Assembly (NCBI GenBank): GCA_946557785.1
Contig: CAMNTH010000002.1
Span: forward strand, 124,001 to 188,000
Length of the DNA stretch: 64,000 nt
Reading direction: 5' to 3'
Source of the DNA: an uncultured Blautia sp.
GTDB taxonomy: Bacteria > Bacillota > Clostridia > Lachnospirales > Lachnospiraceae
Part shown: in pieces, positions 17,241 through 26,504 of the stretch
Position numbering within the stretch: position 1 is the first letter of the stretch
Layout: each line of letters begins with the position of its first letter
Translations under genes and position numbers: made by a program
Notes under the pieces: generated by a model
Told to the model about the DNA's origin: nothing
The model's input: only the letters and a program-made list of their open reading frames with translations
Database searches by the model: none

Positions 17241-19121
17241 TCATTTATTTTTCTTTTTATGAATATTGCGGATTGCCTTCTTCCTGGAAACAGCCTTCTG
17301 CTCTTTAGCGGGCTGTCCCTGTCTTGGCTTTTCAGGACGTACCAGACATTGCTTTCCATAGCCAATGAGATCCGTCCTTTTGGCAAGGTGAAGCCCTTCC
17401 AATACCAATTCTCTGTTTACCGGATTTTTGTATTGTAAAAGAGCCCTCTGAATTGCTTTTTCATGAGGAGTTCTGGGCACATAAACCTTCTCTCCTGTAA
17501 GGGGATGAAAGCCGGTATAATACATACAGGTAGACAGTGTGGAGGGTGTGGGATAAAAATCCTGTACCTGCTCCGGCGTAAAGCCCAGATCCCGCACATA
17601 TTCCGCCAGTTTCACCCCATCTTTTATGGTACAGCCCGGATGGGAAGACATGAAATAAGGAATGGCATACTGCTGCTTCCCTGTTGTACGGTTGGCCTTT
17701 TCATATGCACTCAAAAAAAACTTGTAAACCTCATGAGGAGGCTTGCCCATATATTTCAGCACTTCATTTGAAACATGCTCCGGAGCTACCCGAAGCTGTC
17801 CGCTTATATGGTGCTCCACCAGTTCTCTAAGAAATGTTTGATCCCGATCAGCCATGACATAATCAAAACGCACTCCTGAGCGGATAAAGACCTTTTTTAC
17901 CTTTGGAATTTCCCTTAATTTCCGAAGGAGAGCCACATAGTCGGAGTGATCTGCCCTTAGGTTTTTACAGGGCGACGGAAAAAGACACTGCTTATTTTTA
18001 CACACGCCTTTTGTAAGCTGTTTTTCGCAGGAGGGCTGGCGGAAATCTGCAGTAGGTCCTCCCACGTCGTGGATATATCCCTTAAAATCAGGATCCCTTG
18101 TCATTCGTACGGCTTCTTTTATAATGGAATCATGGCTTCTTGTCTGAAGGATCCTTCCCTGATGGAAGGTCAATGCGCAGAAATTACATCCGCCAAAGCA
18201 TCCTCGGTTGCTGGTAATACTGAATTTCACTTCCTCAAGAGCCGGGATACCCCCGTCTTTTTCGTACATGGGATGGTATCTGCCTGTATAAGGCAGGTCA
18301 TAAATATCATCCATTTCCTGCTGGGTAAGCGGACGTGAAGGCGGATTCTGGATGACAAACCCTCTGGTTCCATAAAACTCTGCCAGGGGACTTGCAGTAA
18401 AGGGATCGGTATTTTCATATTGAATGGCAAAGCTTTCCCCATAGGCTTTTCGGTTTGCCAGAAGTTCCTCATAGGAAGGTAGCACCTGTGCGCCGCCTGC
18501 TCTGGACAAATCCTTATATTTATAAACCGTACCCGGAATATAGGTAAGCTCCTGCACCGGGATTCCGCTGCTTAAGGAGTCTGCAATTTCCACAATGGAA
18601 TGCTCTCCCATTCCGTAGGAAATGAGGTCTGCGCCGGAATCCATTAAAACGCTTCTGCGTATTTTATTCTGCCAGTAATCGTAATGGGCCAGCCTTCTAA
18701 GGCTGGCTTCAATACCTCCGAGGATGATGGGCGTGTGCTTATAAGTCTGACGGATAAGATTGCTGTAAACAATAACAGGCATATCCGGCCGAAGTCCCAT
18801 CTTCCCCCCTGGAGAATAGGAATCCTTCTGCCTGTGCTTGCCTGAAACAGTATAGTGATTTACCATGGAATCCATGTTTCCTGCAGTAACAAGAAAACCC
18901 AGGCGTGGCTTGCCAAACACCTGGATACTCTCTTTTTTTCGCCAGTCAGGCTGTGGAATGATCCCTATGCGGTAGCCCCGGCTTTCTAAAAGGCGGCTAA
19001 TAATAGCTGCACCAAAAGAAGAATGGTCCACATAGGCGTCCCCTGTCACATAAACAAAGTCCACCTCATCCCATCCTTTTTCTTTCATGTCTATTCTGCT
19101 TACTGGTAAAAAATCCTGCAT
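17241..19121 (-). CDS. YgiQ family radical SAM protein
   Basis: A 626-residue radical SAM protein of the YgiQ family. The [4Fe-4S] binding motif in this family is C-x3-C-x2-C, seen here as C308-x3-C312-x2-C315 in [10 protein letters not shown], after SITSN. Family N-terminus ([33 protein letters not shown]-like) and a basic C-terminal tail are present. The reaction is unknown. It follows the HAD phosphatase by 3 bases. Confidence 0.95.
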   Translation of the reverse strand: [626 protein letters not shown]

Positions 19122-19124
19122 CGG

Positions 19125-19787
19125 TCATTCCTCGTATGTATCCGGGATCACCTCTTCATAAGATTGAATATAGTAATCCGCAGTTTCTCTTTTTTCTTTT
19201 TCCTGTGGGATGCTGTATGCATCCTCCACAGCGCAGACGGTCATGCCCGCCGCTTTTCCGGAAAGGATCCCGGGTAAAATATCTTCAAATACCAGGCAGT
19301 GGGAAGGACTTGTTCCAAGGCGTCTTGCCGCCTCCAGATATACATCCGGGGCGGGCTTTCCTTTTTTTACCTCGCAAGAGGTAATGATACAGTCAAAATA
19401 TTCCCGGATGCCATGCCCTGTAAGGGCAGCCTCGATCAGCTTCCGGTCATTGCTGGAAGCTACAGCCATCCGTATCCCCTGGGCTTTTGCATAGGGAAGA
19501 AAACGGGTGAGGCCGGGTTTTAGCAAAACCTTACGGCTGTATTGATCCATTGCCATTCTCTGCCATGTTTCCTTGATCTTTTCGATAGAATCAGGAATAA
19601 AGAAACGCTCTTTAAAATACAGCGCCACTTCCGTAAAGCTCATTCCTTCAATGGCGTTCTGCAGATCTTCGGGAACGGTGTATCCCAAATTTCCAAGAAA
19701 CGCAATATCTATATCCTTCCAGACCCACATGGAATCCACCAGTGTTCCATCCAGATCAAATAAAATCGCTTTTTTTCCTTTCAGCAT
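19125..19787 (-). CDS. HAD-superfamily phosphatase (beta-phosphoglucomutase-like)
   Basis: A 220-residue haloacid dehalogenase hydrolase. The nucleophile motif FDLDGTLVDS, motif II (VASSN), motif III lysine (KKGKPAPDVYLEAARRLG) and VFEDILPGILSGKAAGM are all present, with a small helical cap, as in beta-phosphoglucomutase and phosphoglycolate phosphatase relatives. The substrate is unknown. The ATG at 19787 is set by GAGG 6 bases before it; a GTG at 19799 is less likely. Tightly coupled to ygiQ downstream. Confidence 0.9.
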   Translation of the reverse strand: MLKGKKAILFDLDGTLVDSMWVWKDIDIAFLGNLGYTVPEDLQNAIEGMSFTEVALYFKERFFIPDSIEKIKETWQRMAMDQYSRKVLLKPGLTRFLPYAKAQGIRMAVASSNDRKLIEAALTGHGIREYFDCIITSCEVKKGKPAPDVYLEAARRLGTSPSHCLVFEDILPGILSGKAAGMTVCAVEDAYSIPQEKEKRETADYYIQSYEEVIPDTYEE

Positions 19788-19826
19788 ATCTGTCCTCACT
19801 ATTCCTGCCGGGGCTGTTAGGCGGCC

Positions 19827-20627
19827 TTACACAGACTGGGCGCGGTAGCCTTCTGCAATGATATCAAGCTGCCTGTGAAAACGTTCGAGCTGCTTAAGAT
19901 CTTTTGTTTTAAATACCCGCAGGAATTCGTCCTGTATTTTCATTACTTCCCGTTTGTTGGAAAGCTTATAAAGATTCTCAATATTCAGTAAAATATCACG
20001 TACAAGATTAGACTGCATCTGCGAAGAATTCTGAGCATCCATAATCTCGTTTCTTACAGAAGCCATTTCCTGGTCAAGGGAAATAATGGCATCGGCAGCC
20101 TTACTGAGCCTTTCCGTAACATGAAGGGGCATATCTCCCTTATATTTATATTGAAGGGAATGCTCAATGGTTGCCCAGAAGTTCATGGCCATTGTACGGA
20201 TCTGGATTTCTGCCTGCAGCCTCTTAGATCCCTTTATTGTATCAACTGTATAATAAATGATCAGATGGTAGCTTCGATACCCGCTCTGCTTAATATGCTT
20301 CAGGTAATTCTTTTCACTTTTGATTTCCATATCCGATCTGTTGCGGATGAGGGTCGCTACAGTATCAATATCTTCTTCAAACTGGCAGATGATCCGTACT
20401 CCTGCAATATCTTCAATTTCCTCTTCCATGTGCTCAAGGGGAATCTGTTTGCGCTGCAGCTTTTCCAGGATGCTGGTAACGCTTTTGACACGGCCGCTTA
20501 CCTGTTCAATAGGGGAATAGAGATCATTTAGCTTATGCTCCGTAATGATATGCTCAAACTTGACGATCAGTTCCCTGACTGCCAGGTCATATGGGCTTAA
20601 TATGCTTCTCCATAACTGTATTTCCAT
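19827..20627 (-). CDS. Small alarmone synthetase (RelQ/YjbM type GTP pyrophosphokinase)
   Basis: A 266-residue single-domain (p)ppGpp synthetase. The RelA/SpoT synthetase fold is clear: AGVRIICQFEEDI, NYLKHIKQSGYRSYHLIIYY (substrate-binding G-Y-R-S-x-H) and EIQIRTMAMNFWATIEHSLQYK with the catalytic Glu/Gln segment. There is no HD hydrolase, TGS or ACT domain. Helices follow at the C-terminus as in tetrameric RelQ proteins. A TATAAT box lies about 30 bases upstream on the minus strand, so this may be the first gene of the operon running to recU. Confidence 0.93.
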   Translation of the reverse strand: MEIQLWRSILSPYDLAVRELIVKFEHIITEHKLNDLYSPIEQVSGRVKSVTSILEKLQRKQIPLEHMEEEIEDIAGVRIICQFEEDIDTVATLIRNRSDMEIKSEKNYLKHIKQSGYRSYHLIIYYTVDTIKGSKRLQAEIQIRTMAMNFWATIEHSLQYKYKGDMPLHVTERLSKAADAIISLDQEMASVRNEIMDAQNSSQMQSNLVRDILLNIENLYKLSNKREVMKIQDEFLRVFKTKDLKQLERFHRQLDIIAEGYRAQSV

Positions 20628-20691
20628 TTTAAATCGCTCCTTGCATTTCCATACGCTTCATATTATAACATAAAAAACAGGGTTTTTTCCA

Positions 20692-21504
20692 TTAATATGA
20701 ATAGTTTATAATATTTTTATGGATGGATTGTAAAATCCAATAAGGATTTACGCTCATTTCCTTTTTTGACGGTGTGGAAATATAAATTCCCAGATGCAGA
20801 TGTACAGGAAACTGTCCTTTGGTTCCTTCTGGACCATATCCCGTATTTCCCATGTACCCCAGAATATCCCCGGCCATAACGGTATCTCCTATTCGGAATT
20901 CCTTTTCATAATCAGACAGATGGGCATAATAAAAATAGCCGCCATGCTCCGAACGGATTCCGATACGGTAACCGCCAAGAGGCAGCCAGCCGATCTGCTC
21001 TATTGTCCCGTCCGTCATACTTACGATGGGGTAATAACCGGAAAGGGTTACCTGGCCAAAAAGATCACATCCTTCATGAAACCTCTTTCCGCCATATGTT
21101 CTGGGGGCAAGCCATGTATTTTCAAAGGAGATCTCCTGGGAGGGTACCGGAAAATACTGAATATCCGCCCAGATAGCCTCATAACAGCGCTTTAAAAGAA
21201 AAAATTCCTGTTTTTTGTAGCGCAGATAGGGTATTTCATTCTGGCTGATCTGCCTGGGACAAAAATTTCCGCAAAGCATGGTGACTGTCAGTACCGTCCC
21301 CAGATCTTTGCCTTCATCTGCCTGGCGCACCAGCTCCTGATAGAGTTCCGGCATCAGCTCCTGGTTCCTGAAGGCTTCACTTTCACAGGTATCCATTTTC
21401 AGATTGGAAACACTGCTTCGCTCTTTAAGTACTGCTGTCAAAAAAACAACCAGGATAAAAAGAAACATCCATACAGGAATCTTATATCTCCATCCGAACT
21501 TCAT
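20692..21504 (-). CDS. Membrane-anchored M23 peptidase
   Basis: A 270-residue cell-wall peptidase with one N-terminal membrane anchor (about residues 8-26). The LytM-type catalytic domain occupies the C-terminal half: HEGCDLF (zinc ligands H and D), PIVSMTDGTIEQIGWLPLGGYRIGI and QFPVHLHLGIY with the H-x-H pair. All key residues are present, so it should be an active endopeptidase. A stretch between anchor and catalytic domain contains CGNFCP of unknown role. ATG at 21504 has GGAGG/GGAGG sites upstream. Confidence 0.9.
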   Translation of the reverse strand: MKFGWRYKIPVWMFLFILVVFLTAVLKERSSVSNLKMDTCESEAFRNQELMPELYQELVRQADEGKDLGTVLTVTMLCGNFCPRQISQNEIPYLRYKKQEFFLLKRCYEAIWADIQYFPVPSQEISFENTWLAPRTYGGKRFHEGCDLFGQVTLSGYYPIVSMTDGTIEQIGWLPLGGYRIGIRSEHGGYFYYAHLSDYEKEFRIGDTVMAGDILGYMGNTGYGPEGTKGQFPVHLHLGIYISTPSKKEMSVNPYWILQSIHKNIINYSY

Positions 21505-21605
21505 CCTCCACCTCCCGTACCAGAACAATATATGACGGCGGTCTGTCATTTAGAACAGCAAAAAAGAAAATCCGGAGATTATTTTTTCATAATATGGGAC
21601 AAAAG

Positions 21606-21631
21606 AAATACCCCGACAGTTGCCGGGGTAT
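21606..21631 (-). terminator. Terminator after pepD
   Basis: ATACCCCG/CGGGGTAT stem with an 8-base loop, followed on the minus strand by TTTCTTTTG. Confidence 0.75.
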
Positions 21632-21647
21632 TGTGGGGTATAGATTC

Positions 21648-23099
21648 TCAATCCTTCAAAACTTCCAGGACTCTGATAAGATATTCCCAAACACGTTTTG
21701 TGGAAGCAATATCCAGCATTTCCTCAGAGGTATGGATGTCCTTCATGTTTGGCCCGAGAGATACGCAGTCCAGACCGTTGATCTTTTCGTAGAAAAGGCC
21801 GCATTCCAGACCGGCATGGATCGCTACTACATTTGGCATAGTTCCGTACATTTCCCGGTATATCTCTACCATTTTGTCCCGAAGGGGAGAATCTTTGCGG
21901 TATTCCCATGCAGGGTAAGCCCCCTCGATCTTGTATTCACCGCCAAGGAACTCCGTAAGATATTCTATTTTATTGGATACGGCATATTTGCCTGCTTCCA
22001 CAGAGCTTCGGATGCCTGAGCTTGTGATAAGTTCTTCTTCCTCCAGTTTCAGAACGCCAAAATTCGTGGAGGTTTCCACAAGACCTTCGATGGAACCGCT
22101 CATTTTCTGAATGCCGAATGGAACCTGCATCAGATAAAAGAGCACTTTTTCACGGCTGGTAGGATGAAGTACGTTTGCTTTTTCAGTGCCTTCCTCTGTG
22201 ATTTTAACGGTAATATTCTCATCGCTTCCAGCATATTCTTCCCGCAGTTTTTTTGTACAAAGATCTGCATACTCTTTAATAGAAGAAATTTCTTCAGGTG
22301 TAGTAAGGATTTCTGCATCAGATTCTCTGGTGATCACATTATCCCTTTTGCCGCCTTCCAGGGAAAGGATTTCATAATCTGCCTGTTTCTTCAATTCGTA
22401 TAAGAACCTTCCAAGCAGAATATTGGCATTTGCTCTTTTCTTATCAATTTCCGCACCAGAATGCCCTCCTGTCAGACCGCAGATTTTCACATGAAGCTTT
22501 TCACCCTCAGCTTTGATTCTGCGCACCGGAATCCGGCTCTTTCCAGCCATTCCTCCTGCACAGCTGATCCATAAGCTTCCTTCCTCCTCGGAATCCAGGT
22601 TGATCAGACGCTTTCCTTCCAAAACGCTGCAGTCAAAGCCTACTGCTCCTAATAATCCGGTTTCCTCATCAACCGTGATCAAAACTTCCAGTGCCGGATG
22701 TGCAATATCATCACTGTCCAAAAGAGCCAGTCCATATGCAACCGCAATTCCGTCATCACCTCCCAGGGTAGTGCCGTTTGCAGAAATGAAACCGTTTTCT
22801 ACAGAAAGCTTTAATCCATCTTTTGTAAAATCATGCTCTACATCCGGGCGCTTTTCGCATACCATATCCATATGTCCCTGAATAATAACCGTGGGTGCAT
22901 TTTCATACCCCGGGGATGCAGGCTTATAGATGACCACATTATTCAGCTCATCCTGTATATAACGCAGTCCATGATCCTTTGCAAAAGAAACCAGGTAGTC
23001 GCTGATCTGCTTTGTATTTCCGGAACCATGGGGAATGCTGCAGATTTCTTCAAAATAATAAAGTACTTTTTGGGGTTCGTAATTTTCTAAAACTCTCAT
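21648..23099 (-). CDS. pepD: Aminoacyl-histidine dipeptidase (peptidase D)
   Basis: A 483-residue M20C metallopeptidase that hydrolyses dipeptides with broad specificity, including Xaa-His. The zinc-site motifs are present: IIQGHMDMVCEKRP, TTLGGDDGIAVAYGLALL and ITVDEETGLLGA, with the H in AIHAGLECG near the C-terminus. The length is usual for the family. There is no signal peptide, so it acts in the cytoplasm. It ends with a clear terminator and is divergent from ylbJ. Confidence 0.97.
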   Translation of the reverse strand: MRVLENYEPQKVLYYFEEICSIPHGSGNTKQISDYLVSFAKDHGLRYIQDELNNVVIYKPASPGYENAPTVIIQGHMDMVCEKRPDVEHDFTKDGLKLSVENGFISANGTTLGGDDGIAVAYGLALLDSDDIAHPALEVLITVDEETGLLGAVGFDCSVLEGKRLINLDSEEEGSLWISCAGGMAGKSRIPVRRIKAEGEKLHVKICGLTGGHSGAEIDKKRANANILLGRFLYELKKQADYEILSLEGGKRDNVITRESDAEILTTPEEISSIKEYADLCTKKLREEYAGSDENITVKITEEGTEKANVLHPTSREKVLFYLMQVPFGIQKMSGSIEGLVETSTNFGVLKLEEEELITSSGIRSSVEAGKYAVSNKIEYLTEFLGGEYKIEGAYPAWEYRKDSPLRDKMVEIYREMYGTMPNVVAIHAGLECGLFYEKINGLDCVSLGPNMKDIHTSEEMLDIASTKRVWEYLIRVLEVLKD

Positions 23100-23156
23100 A
23101 ATTTATTTCCTCCGGATTTTTATTGGCATATCTAAAGTGTGTGTGATCCAATAGAA

Positions 23157-23185
23157 TCATATTACCTGTTTGCCTGCCATATACT
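23157..23185 (+). promoter_or_regulatory. Sigma-E-like sporulation promoter for ylbJ
   Basis: TCATATT (23157-23163), 14 bases, CATATACT (23178-23185). This matches the sigma-E consensus KMATATT - 14 - CATACAMT with one mismatch and lies 22 bases before the ylbJ start codon. Confidence 0.6.
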
Positions 23186-23207
23186 GTAGAAAAAAACAGG
23201 GATACCT

Positions 23208-24146
23208 ATGAAGCGCAGATTAAATATTGCGGGAGTTATCCTGCTTCTTTTGTTTCTCCTGTCTTATCCCCAGGAAGCGCTGGATGCTTCCAGGGAAGGA
23301 ATGAAGCTATGGCTGAATACACTGCTTCCCACGCTGCTTCCATTCCTTATTTTAACCGGTCTACTGCTCCATACCGAAGGAATTGAAAAATTTCTTTCCC
23401 CTCTGTCAAAATTCTGGAAAACATTTCTGGGCTTGTCCCCTGCGGGTGCCTATGTTTTCCTCCTTGGCATGCTGTGCGGATATCCTATGGGAGCCAAGCT
23501 GGCATCCGATATGTTTTCCCATGGAAAAATTGACCGGAGGGAAGCCGAATATCTTCTTACCTTTACCAACCAGGCAAGTCCTGCTTTCCTGACTACTTAT
23601 CTGGCACATGTATGCCTGGAACAAAAAACAGGTATAAAAAGAATCTTTTTTATCATGTTTGCTGCCAGCGCTGTTTGTATGGTGTTTTTTCGTTTTGTCA
23701 TATTTCGAAATCATACCGCTACGACAGCGGATAAAAGTTATTTGCAAAAAGAGACATCTACCGGAAGTTCCCCAGGAACCATCATAGATGTCTCAATTAT
23801 GAACGGATTTGAAACCATAACCCGGTTGGGCGGTTATATTCTTCTATTGTCGCTAATATCTGCCTGCATCCGGCACTATTGGAGATGGTCGCCCGAAATA
23901 TGCAGCCTTTTTCTTGGAACAATGGAAATCACAACCGGCCTTCATCAGATTGCTCTGGCAAATCTGCCATATGAAGCGAGATATTTGATATCCATGGCTC
24001 TGACTGCCTTTGGCGGATTCTGCATACTGGCACAAACCAGAAGCGTTACGGATAAACGTCTGTCATTTCTGCCCTATATTGCTGCAAAATTCCTGAATGC
24101 AATAGTAACAGGATTTCTGGCATTACTCTTCACCCAGATCGTCTAA
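23208..24146 (+). CDS. ylbJ: Sporulation integral membrane protein YlbJ
   Basis: A 312-residue polytopic membrane protein of the nucleoside-recognition/YlbJ family, needed for spore envelope formation in Bacillus. Several membrane segments are visible, with the typical LWLNTLLPTLLPFLILTGLLL and GMLCGYPMGAKLASDM and TNQASPAFL motifs. In Bacillus ylbJ lies beside rsmD (ylbH) and coaD (ylbI); the same genes are here at 24.8-25.8 kb. A sigma-E-like promoter precedes it. Its last 24 bases overlap the end of the convergent coiled-coil gene. Confidence 0.9.
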   Translation: MKRRLNIAGVILLLLFLLSYPQEALDASREGMKLWLNTLLPTLLPFLILTGLLLHTEGIEKFLSPLSKFWKTFLGLSPAGAYVFLLGMLCGYPMGAKLASDMFSHGKIDRREAEYLLTFTNQASPAFLTTYLAHVCLEQKTGIKRIFFIMFAASAVCMVFFRFVIFRNHTATTADKSYLQKETSTGSSPGTIIDVSIMNGFETITRLGGYILLLSLISACIRHYWRWSPEICSLFLGTMEITTGLHQIALANLPYEARYLISMALTAFGGFCILAQTRSVTDKRLSFLPYIAAKFLNAIVTGFLALLFTQIV

Positions 24147-24749
24147 CATGGTATCTTCAGCTTCTTCCGGCTCTTCGCGATAGGAATTGGACATAGCTGC
24201 TGCCTGTGCGGTCTGGGGAGCAAGCTCCTGACGATTATGGTTCACAACCTCAAGGCATGTCTGGAGCGCTTCAATAAACAGCTTGTATTTGCCGCCTGCA
24301 TCTTCCAGTGTCTGGTTCAGGATGGCGCCGATATTCGCCATCATATCATCTGTATAAGTAATGGCGCTCAAGCGGATGCTGTTGGCATCCTGCGTAGCAG
24401 AGTCCAGAATTTCCTGAGCCTGTCTGTTGGCAGCATTAATGGTTTCATTCGCCTGTGCATAAGCCTTCTGCATGATCTCATGCTGGGTCACAAGCTCCTG
24501 AGCCTTGGCCTGTGCGTCTGCGATCAAAGCGTCTGCCTTTACCTGTGCATCTTCTAAAATAGCATCCTTGTTGCTGATGATCTTCTGATAGCGTTTGATC
24601 TCATCAGGAGTCTTCAGACGAAGTTCCCGAAGAAGTTCTTCAATTTCTTCCTTATTTACAACGATCTTTGTAGTGGACAGCGGCTGATATTTACAACTGT
24701 CTACAAATTCTTCTATTTCTTCAATAATCTGTTCAATTCTGCTGCTCAT
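24123..24749 (-). CDS. DivIVA-like coiled-coil protein
   Basis: A 208-residue protein that is mostly helical coiled coil (about residues 50-170) with Ala/Gln-rich heptads (ADALIADAQAKAQELV, ANRQAQEILDSA) of the kind annotated as DivIVA-like or ATP-synthase-subunit-like. The C-terminus is acidic (EEPEEAEDTMLDDLGEE). It may organise cell-envelope or chromosome partners but no function is known to me. It follows coaD and is convergent with ylbJ, overlapping by 24 bases. Confidence 0.8.
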   Translation of the reverse strand: MSSRIEQIIEEIEEFVDSCKYQPLSTTKIVVNKEEIEELLRELRLKTPDEIKRYQKIISNKDAILEDAQVKADALIADAQAKAQELVTQHEIMQKAYAQANETINAANRQAQEILDSATQDANSIRLSAITYTDDMMANIGAILNQTLEDAGGKYKLFIEALQTCLEVVNHNRQELAPQTAQAAAMSNSYREEPEEAEDTMLDDLGEE

Positions 24750-24771
24750 AGTACACTCTCCTTATTCTTCT

Positions 24772-25254
24772 CTACTTTTCGCACATCTTTAACTTTACTG
24801 CTTCAATAATTTCAGGCGGAGCAAATTTGGATAGATCTCCATTGAACTTCGCAACCTCTTTCATAATCGTGGAACTTAAATATGCATACTCCAAACTGGT
24901 AGTCAGGAATACAGTATCAATATCCGGCGCCAGAACCCGATTGGTCTGAGCCATCTGTAATTCATATTCAAAATCCGTAACGGCACGCAGTCCCCGGATG
25001 ATCACTTTAGCCTGATTCTCCCTGGCAAAATTTACCGAGAGACCGTCAAAGGGCTTTACGATCACATTCGGGATGTCCCTTGTCGCCTTTTCCAATATAT
25101 TAACACGTTCTTCAACAGAAAACAACGGACTTTTTGCAGAATTATGTAAAACTCCTACAATTACCTGATCAAAGGAAACGCTCGCCCTGCGAATGACGTC
25201 AAGATGTCCATAAGTAGCCGGATCAAAGCTTCCAGGATAAACAGATATTACCAT
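24772..25254 (-). CDS. coaD: Phosphopantetheine adenylyltransferase
   Basis: A 160-residue nucleotidyltransferase making dephospho-CoA. The N-terminus ([20 protein letters not shown]) holds the T-x-G-H nucleotide-binding motif; [17 protein letters not shown] and [11 protein letters not shown] are also family-typical. The ATG at 25254 aligns with the family start; a GTG 15 bases upstream is possible. It lies 21 bases after rsmD in the operon mgsA-rsmD-coaD-coiled-coil gene. Confidence 0.97.
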   Translation of the reverse strand: MVISVYPGSFDPATYGHLDVIRRASVSFDQVIVGVLHNSAKSPLFSVEERVNILEKATRDIPNVIVKPFDGLSVNFARENQAKVIIRGLRAVTDFEYELQMAQTNRVLAPDIDTVFLTTSLEYAYLSSTIMKEVAKFNGDLSKFAPPEIIEAVKLKMCEK

Positions 25255-25275
25255 TCTATACAATCTCACTTTCTC

Positions 25276-25830
25276 TTACGGTAATTTTTTCAGGAAAACA
25301 TGCTTATTGGTTTTATATTCTTTACAGCGCAGAAGTTCAAATCCCAACGACCCTGCATAAGAAAAATCCGTATTCAGATCAGCTTCGATAATGATCAGTG
25401 TTTCTTCGTTAATTATGCTGCTTTCCTTCAGGCATTCCAGCACCTGACGTTCCAGTTCCTGGTGATAGGGCGGATCCATAAATACACAATCAAACACCCC
25501 TTTATTCTCCAGAGAACGAAGGGCCTGTAATACATCCATATTTAAGAGTTTACCATTTTCTGCGAGTTTTGTAAATGAAAGATTTTCCCGGATACAGGCG
25601 CATGCCTTAGGATTTTTTTCTACAAAGACTGCATATTCTGCTCCGCGGCTTAAAGCTTCAATTCCGATTCCGCCGCTGCCGCTGAACAGATCCAGAAATT
25701 TGCAGCCAAGGAGTTCCGGCTGCAAAATATTGAATAAAGTTTCTTTAATTCGATCTGTGGTGGGCCGGGTATCCATTCCCGGCACAGTCTTTAACTGAAG
25801 GCGCCTGGCCTTCCCTGCAATTACCCTCAT
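25276..25830 (-). CDS. rsmD: 16S rRNA (guanine966-N2)-methyltransferase
   Basis: A 184-residue Rossmann-fold methyltransferase. The substrate-loop RPTTDRIKETLFNIL, SAM site LDLFSGSGGIGIEALSRGA and catalytic DPPY are all present. The ATG at 25830 overlaps the mgsA stop by four bases (ATGA). Confidence 0.97.
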   Translation of the reverse strand: MRVIAGKARRLQLKTVPGMDTRPTTDRIKETLFNILQPELLGCKFLDLFSGSGGIGIEALSRGAEYAVFVEKNPKACACIRENLSFTKLAENGKLLNMDVLQALRSLENKGVFDCVFMDPPYHQELERQVLECLKESSIINEETLIIIEADLNTDFSYAGSLGFELLRCKEYKTNKHVFLKKLP

Positions 25831-26222
25831 CTTAAATTCAGTCTCCAATCCAGGTCGCCGCGGGACAATCCAAGAATCAGAAGCTCTGCCGTTGCAATAT
25901 TCGTTGCAACAGGAATGTTATACTGATCGCAGCGCTTTACAATAGCCATGATATCCGGCTCCTTGGGATCGATCATTACAGGATTGTAAAATAAGATTAC
26001 CATATCCAGATTCTGACGTTCCACCATTTCCATGAATTGCTTATCACCGCCGATACTTCCTGCTAAAAACTTGTGAACATGGAGACTGGTCGCTTCTTCA
26101 ATTCTTCTTCCTGTTGTTCCTGTTGCATAAACCTCATGCTTGGCAAGTATATTCTTATAAGCAATACAGAAATCTTCGATCAGAACCTTTTTGCTATTGT
26201 GTGCAATGATTCCTAAATTCAT
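25827..26222 (-). CDS. mgsA: Methylglyoxal synthase homologue with altered active-site residues
   Basis: A 131-residue protein of the family that converts dihydroxyacetone phosphate to methylglyoxal and phosphate. ATGTTG and GGD (D60, the catalytic base D71 of E. coli) and D90 (D101) are kept. But the E. coli aspartate D91 is asparagine (N80, in FYNP), histidine H98 is lysine (K87, in DPKEPD) and D20 is asparagine (N9). These changes could lower or alter activity. Length is a little short for the family. It heads the rsmD/coaD operon behind a good promoter. Confidence 0.85.
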   Translation of the reverse strand: MNLGIIAHNSKKVLIEDFCIAYKNILAKHEVYATGTTGRRIEEATSLHVHKFLAGSIGGDKQFMEMVERQNLDMVILFYNPVMIDPKEPDIMAIVKRCDQYNIPVATNIATAELLILGLSRGDLDWRLNLR

Positions 26223-26277
26223 AATTCACCTCTCCATTTTTCAAATACAATGTATAGGAATGCTTAATTCCTTACCT

Positions 26278-26306
26278 ATTATAACAACTTAACTAAAGAA
26301 GTGCAA
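26278..26306 (-). promoter_or_regulatory. Sigma-A promoter for mgsA-rsmD-coaD
   Basis: TTGCAC (26301-26306) and TATAAT (26278-26283) with 17 bases between, about 55 bases before the mgsA start. Confidence 0.75.
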
Positions 26307-26428
26307 TTAAATCTGCGTAAAATATACAAAGTTCATAATTTGTTAATAATTTAGCATTTATATATTCCGGATTCCATACTTTTTTGCATTAGACAGCAAA
26401 ATTCTGCCAGTTCAGGCAGGAACTTCTA

Positions 26429-26457
26429 GTGTATTATCTGTTGAATATCGCATACTA
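26429..26457 (+). promoter_or_regulatory. Sigma-G-like -10 element for the SASP gene
   Basis: CATACTA (26451-26457) matches the sigma-G/sigma-F-type -10 of forespore genes and lies about 50 bases before the SASP start. A convincing -35 at 17-18 bases is not seen (GTATT at a 15-base spacing is the nearest). Confidence 0.4.
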
Positions 26458-26504
26458 GCATTGTAACATCCAAACAACAAAAACAACCAAGGAGGAAATG
26501 AATC

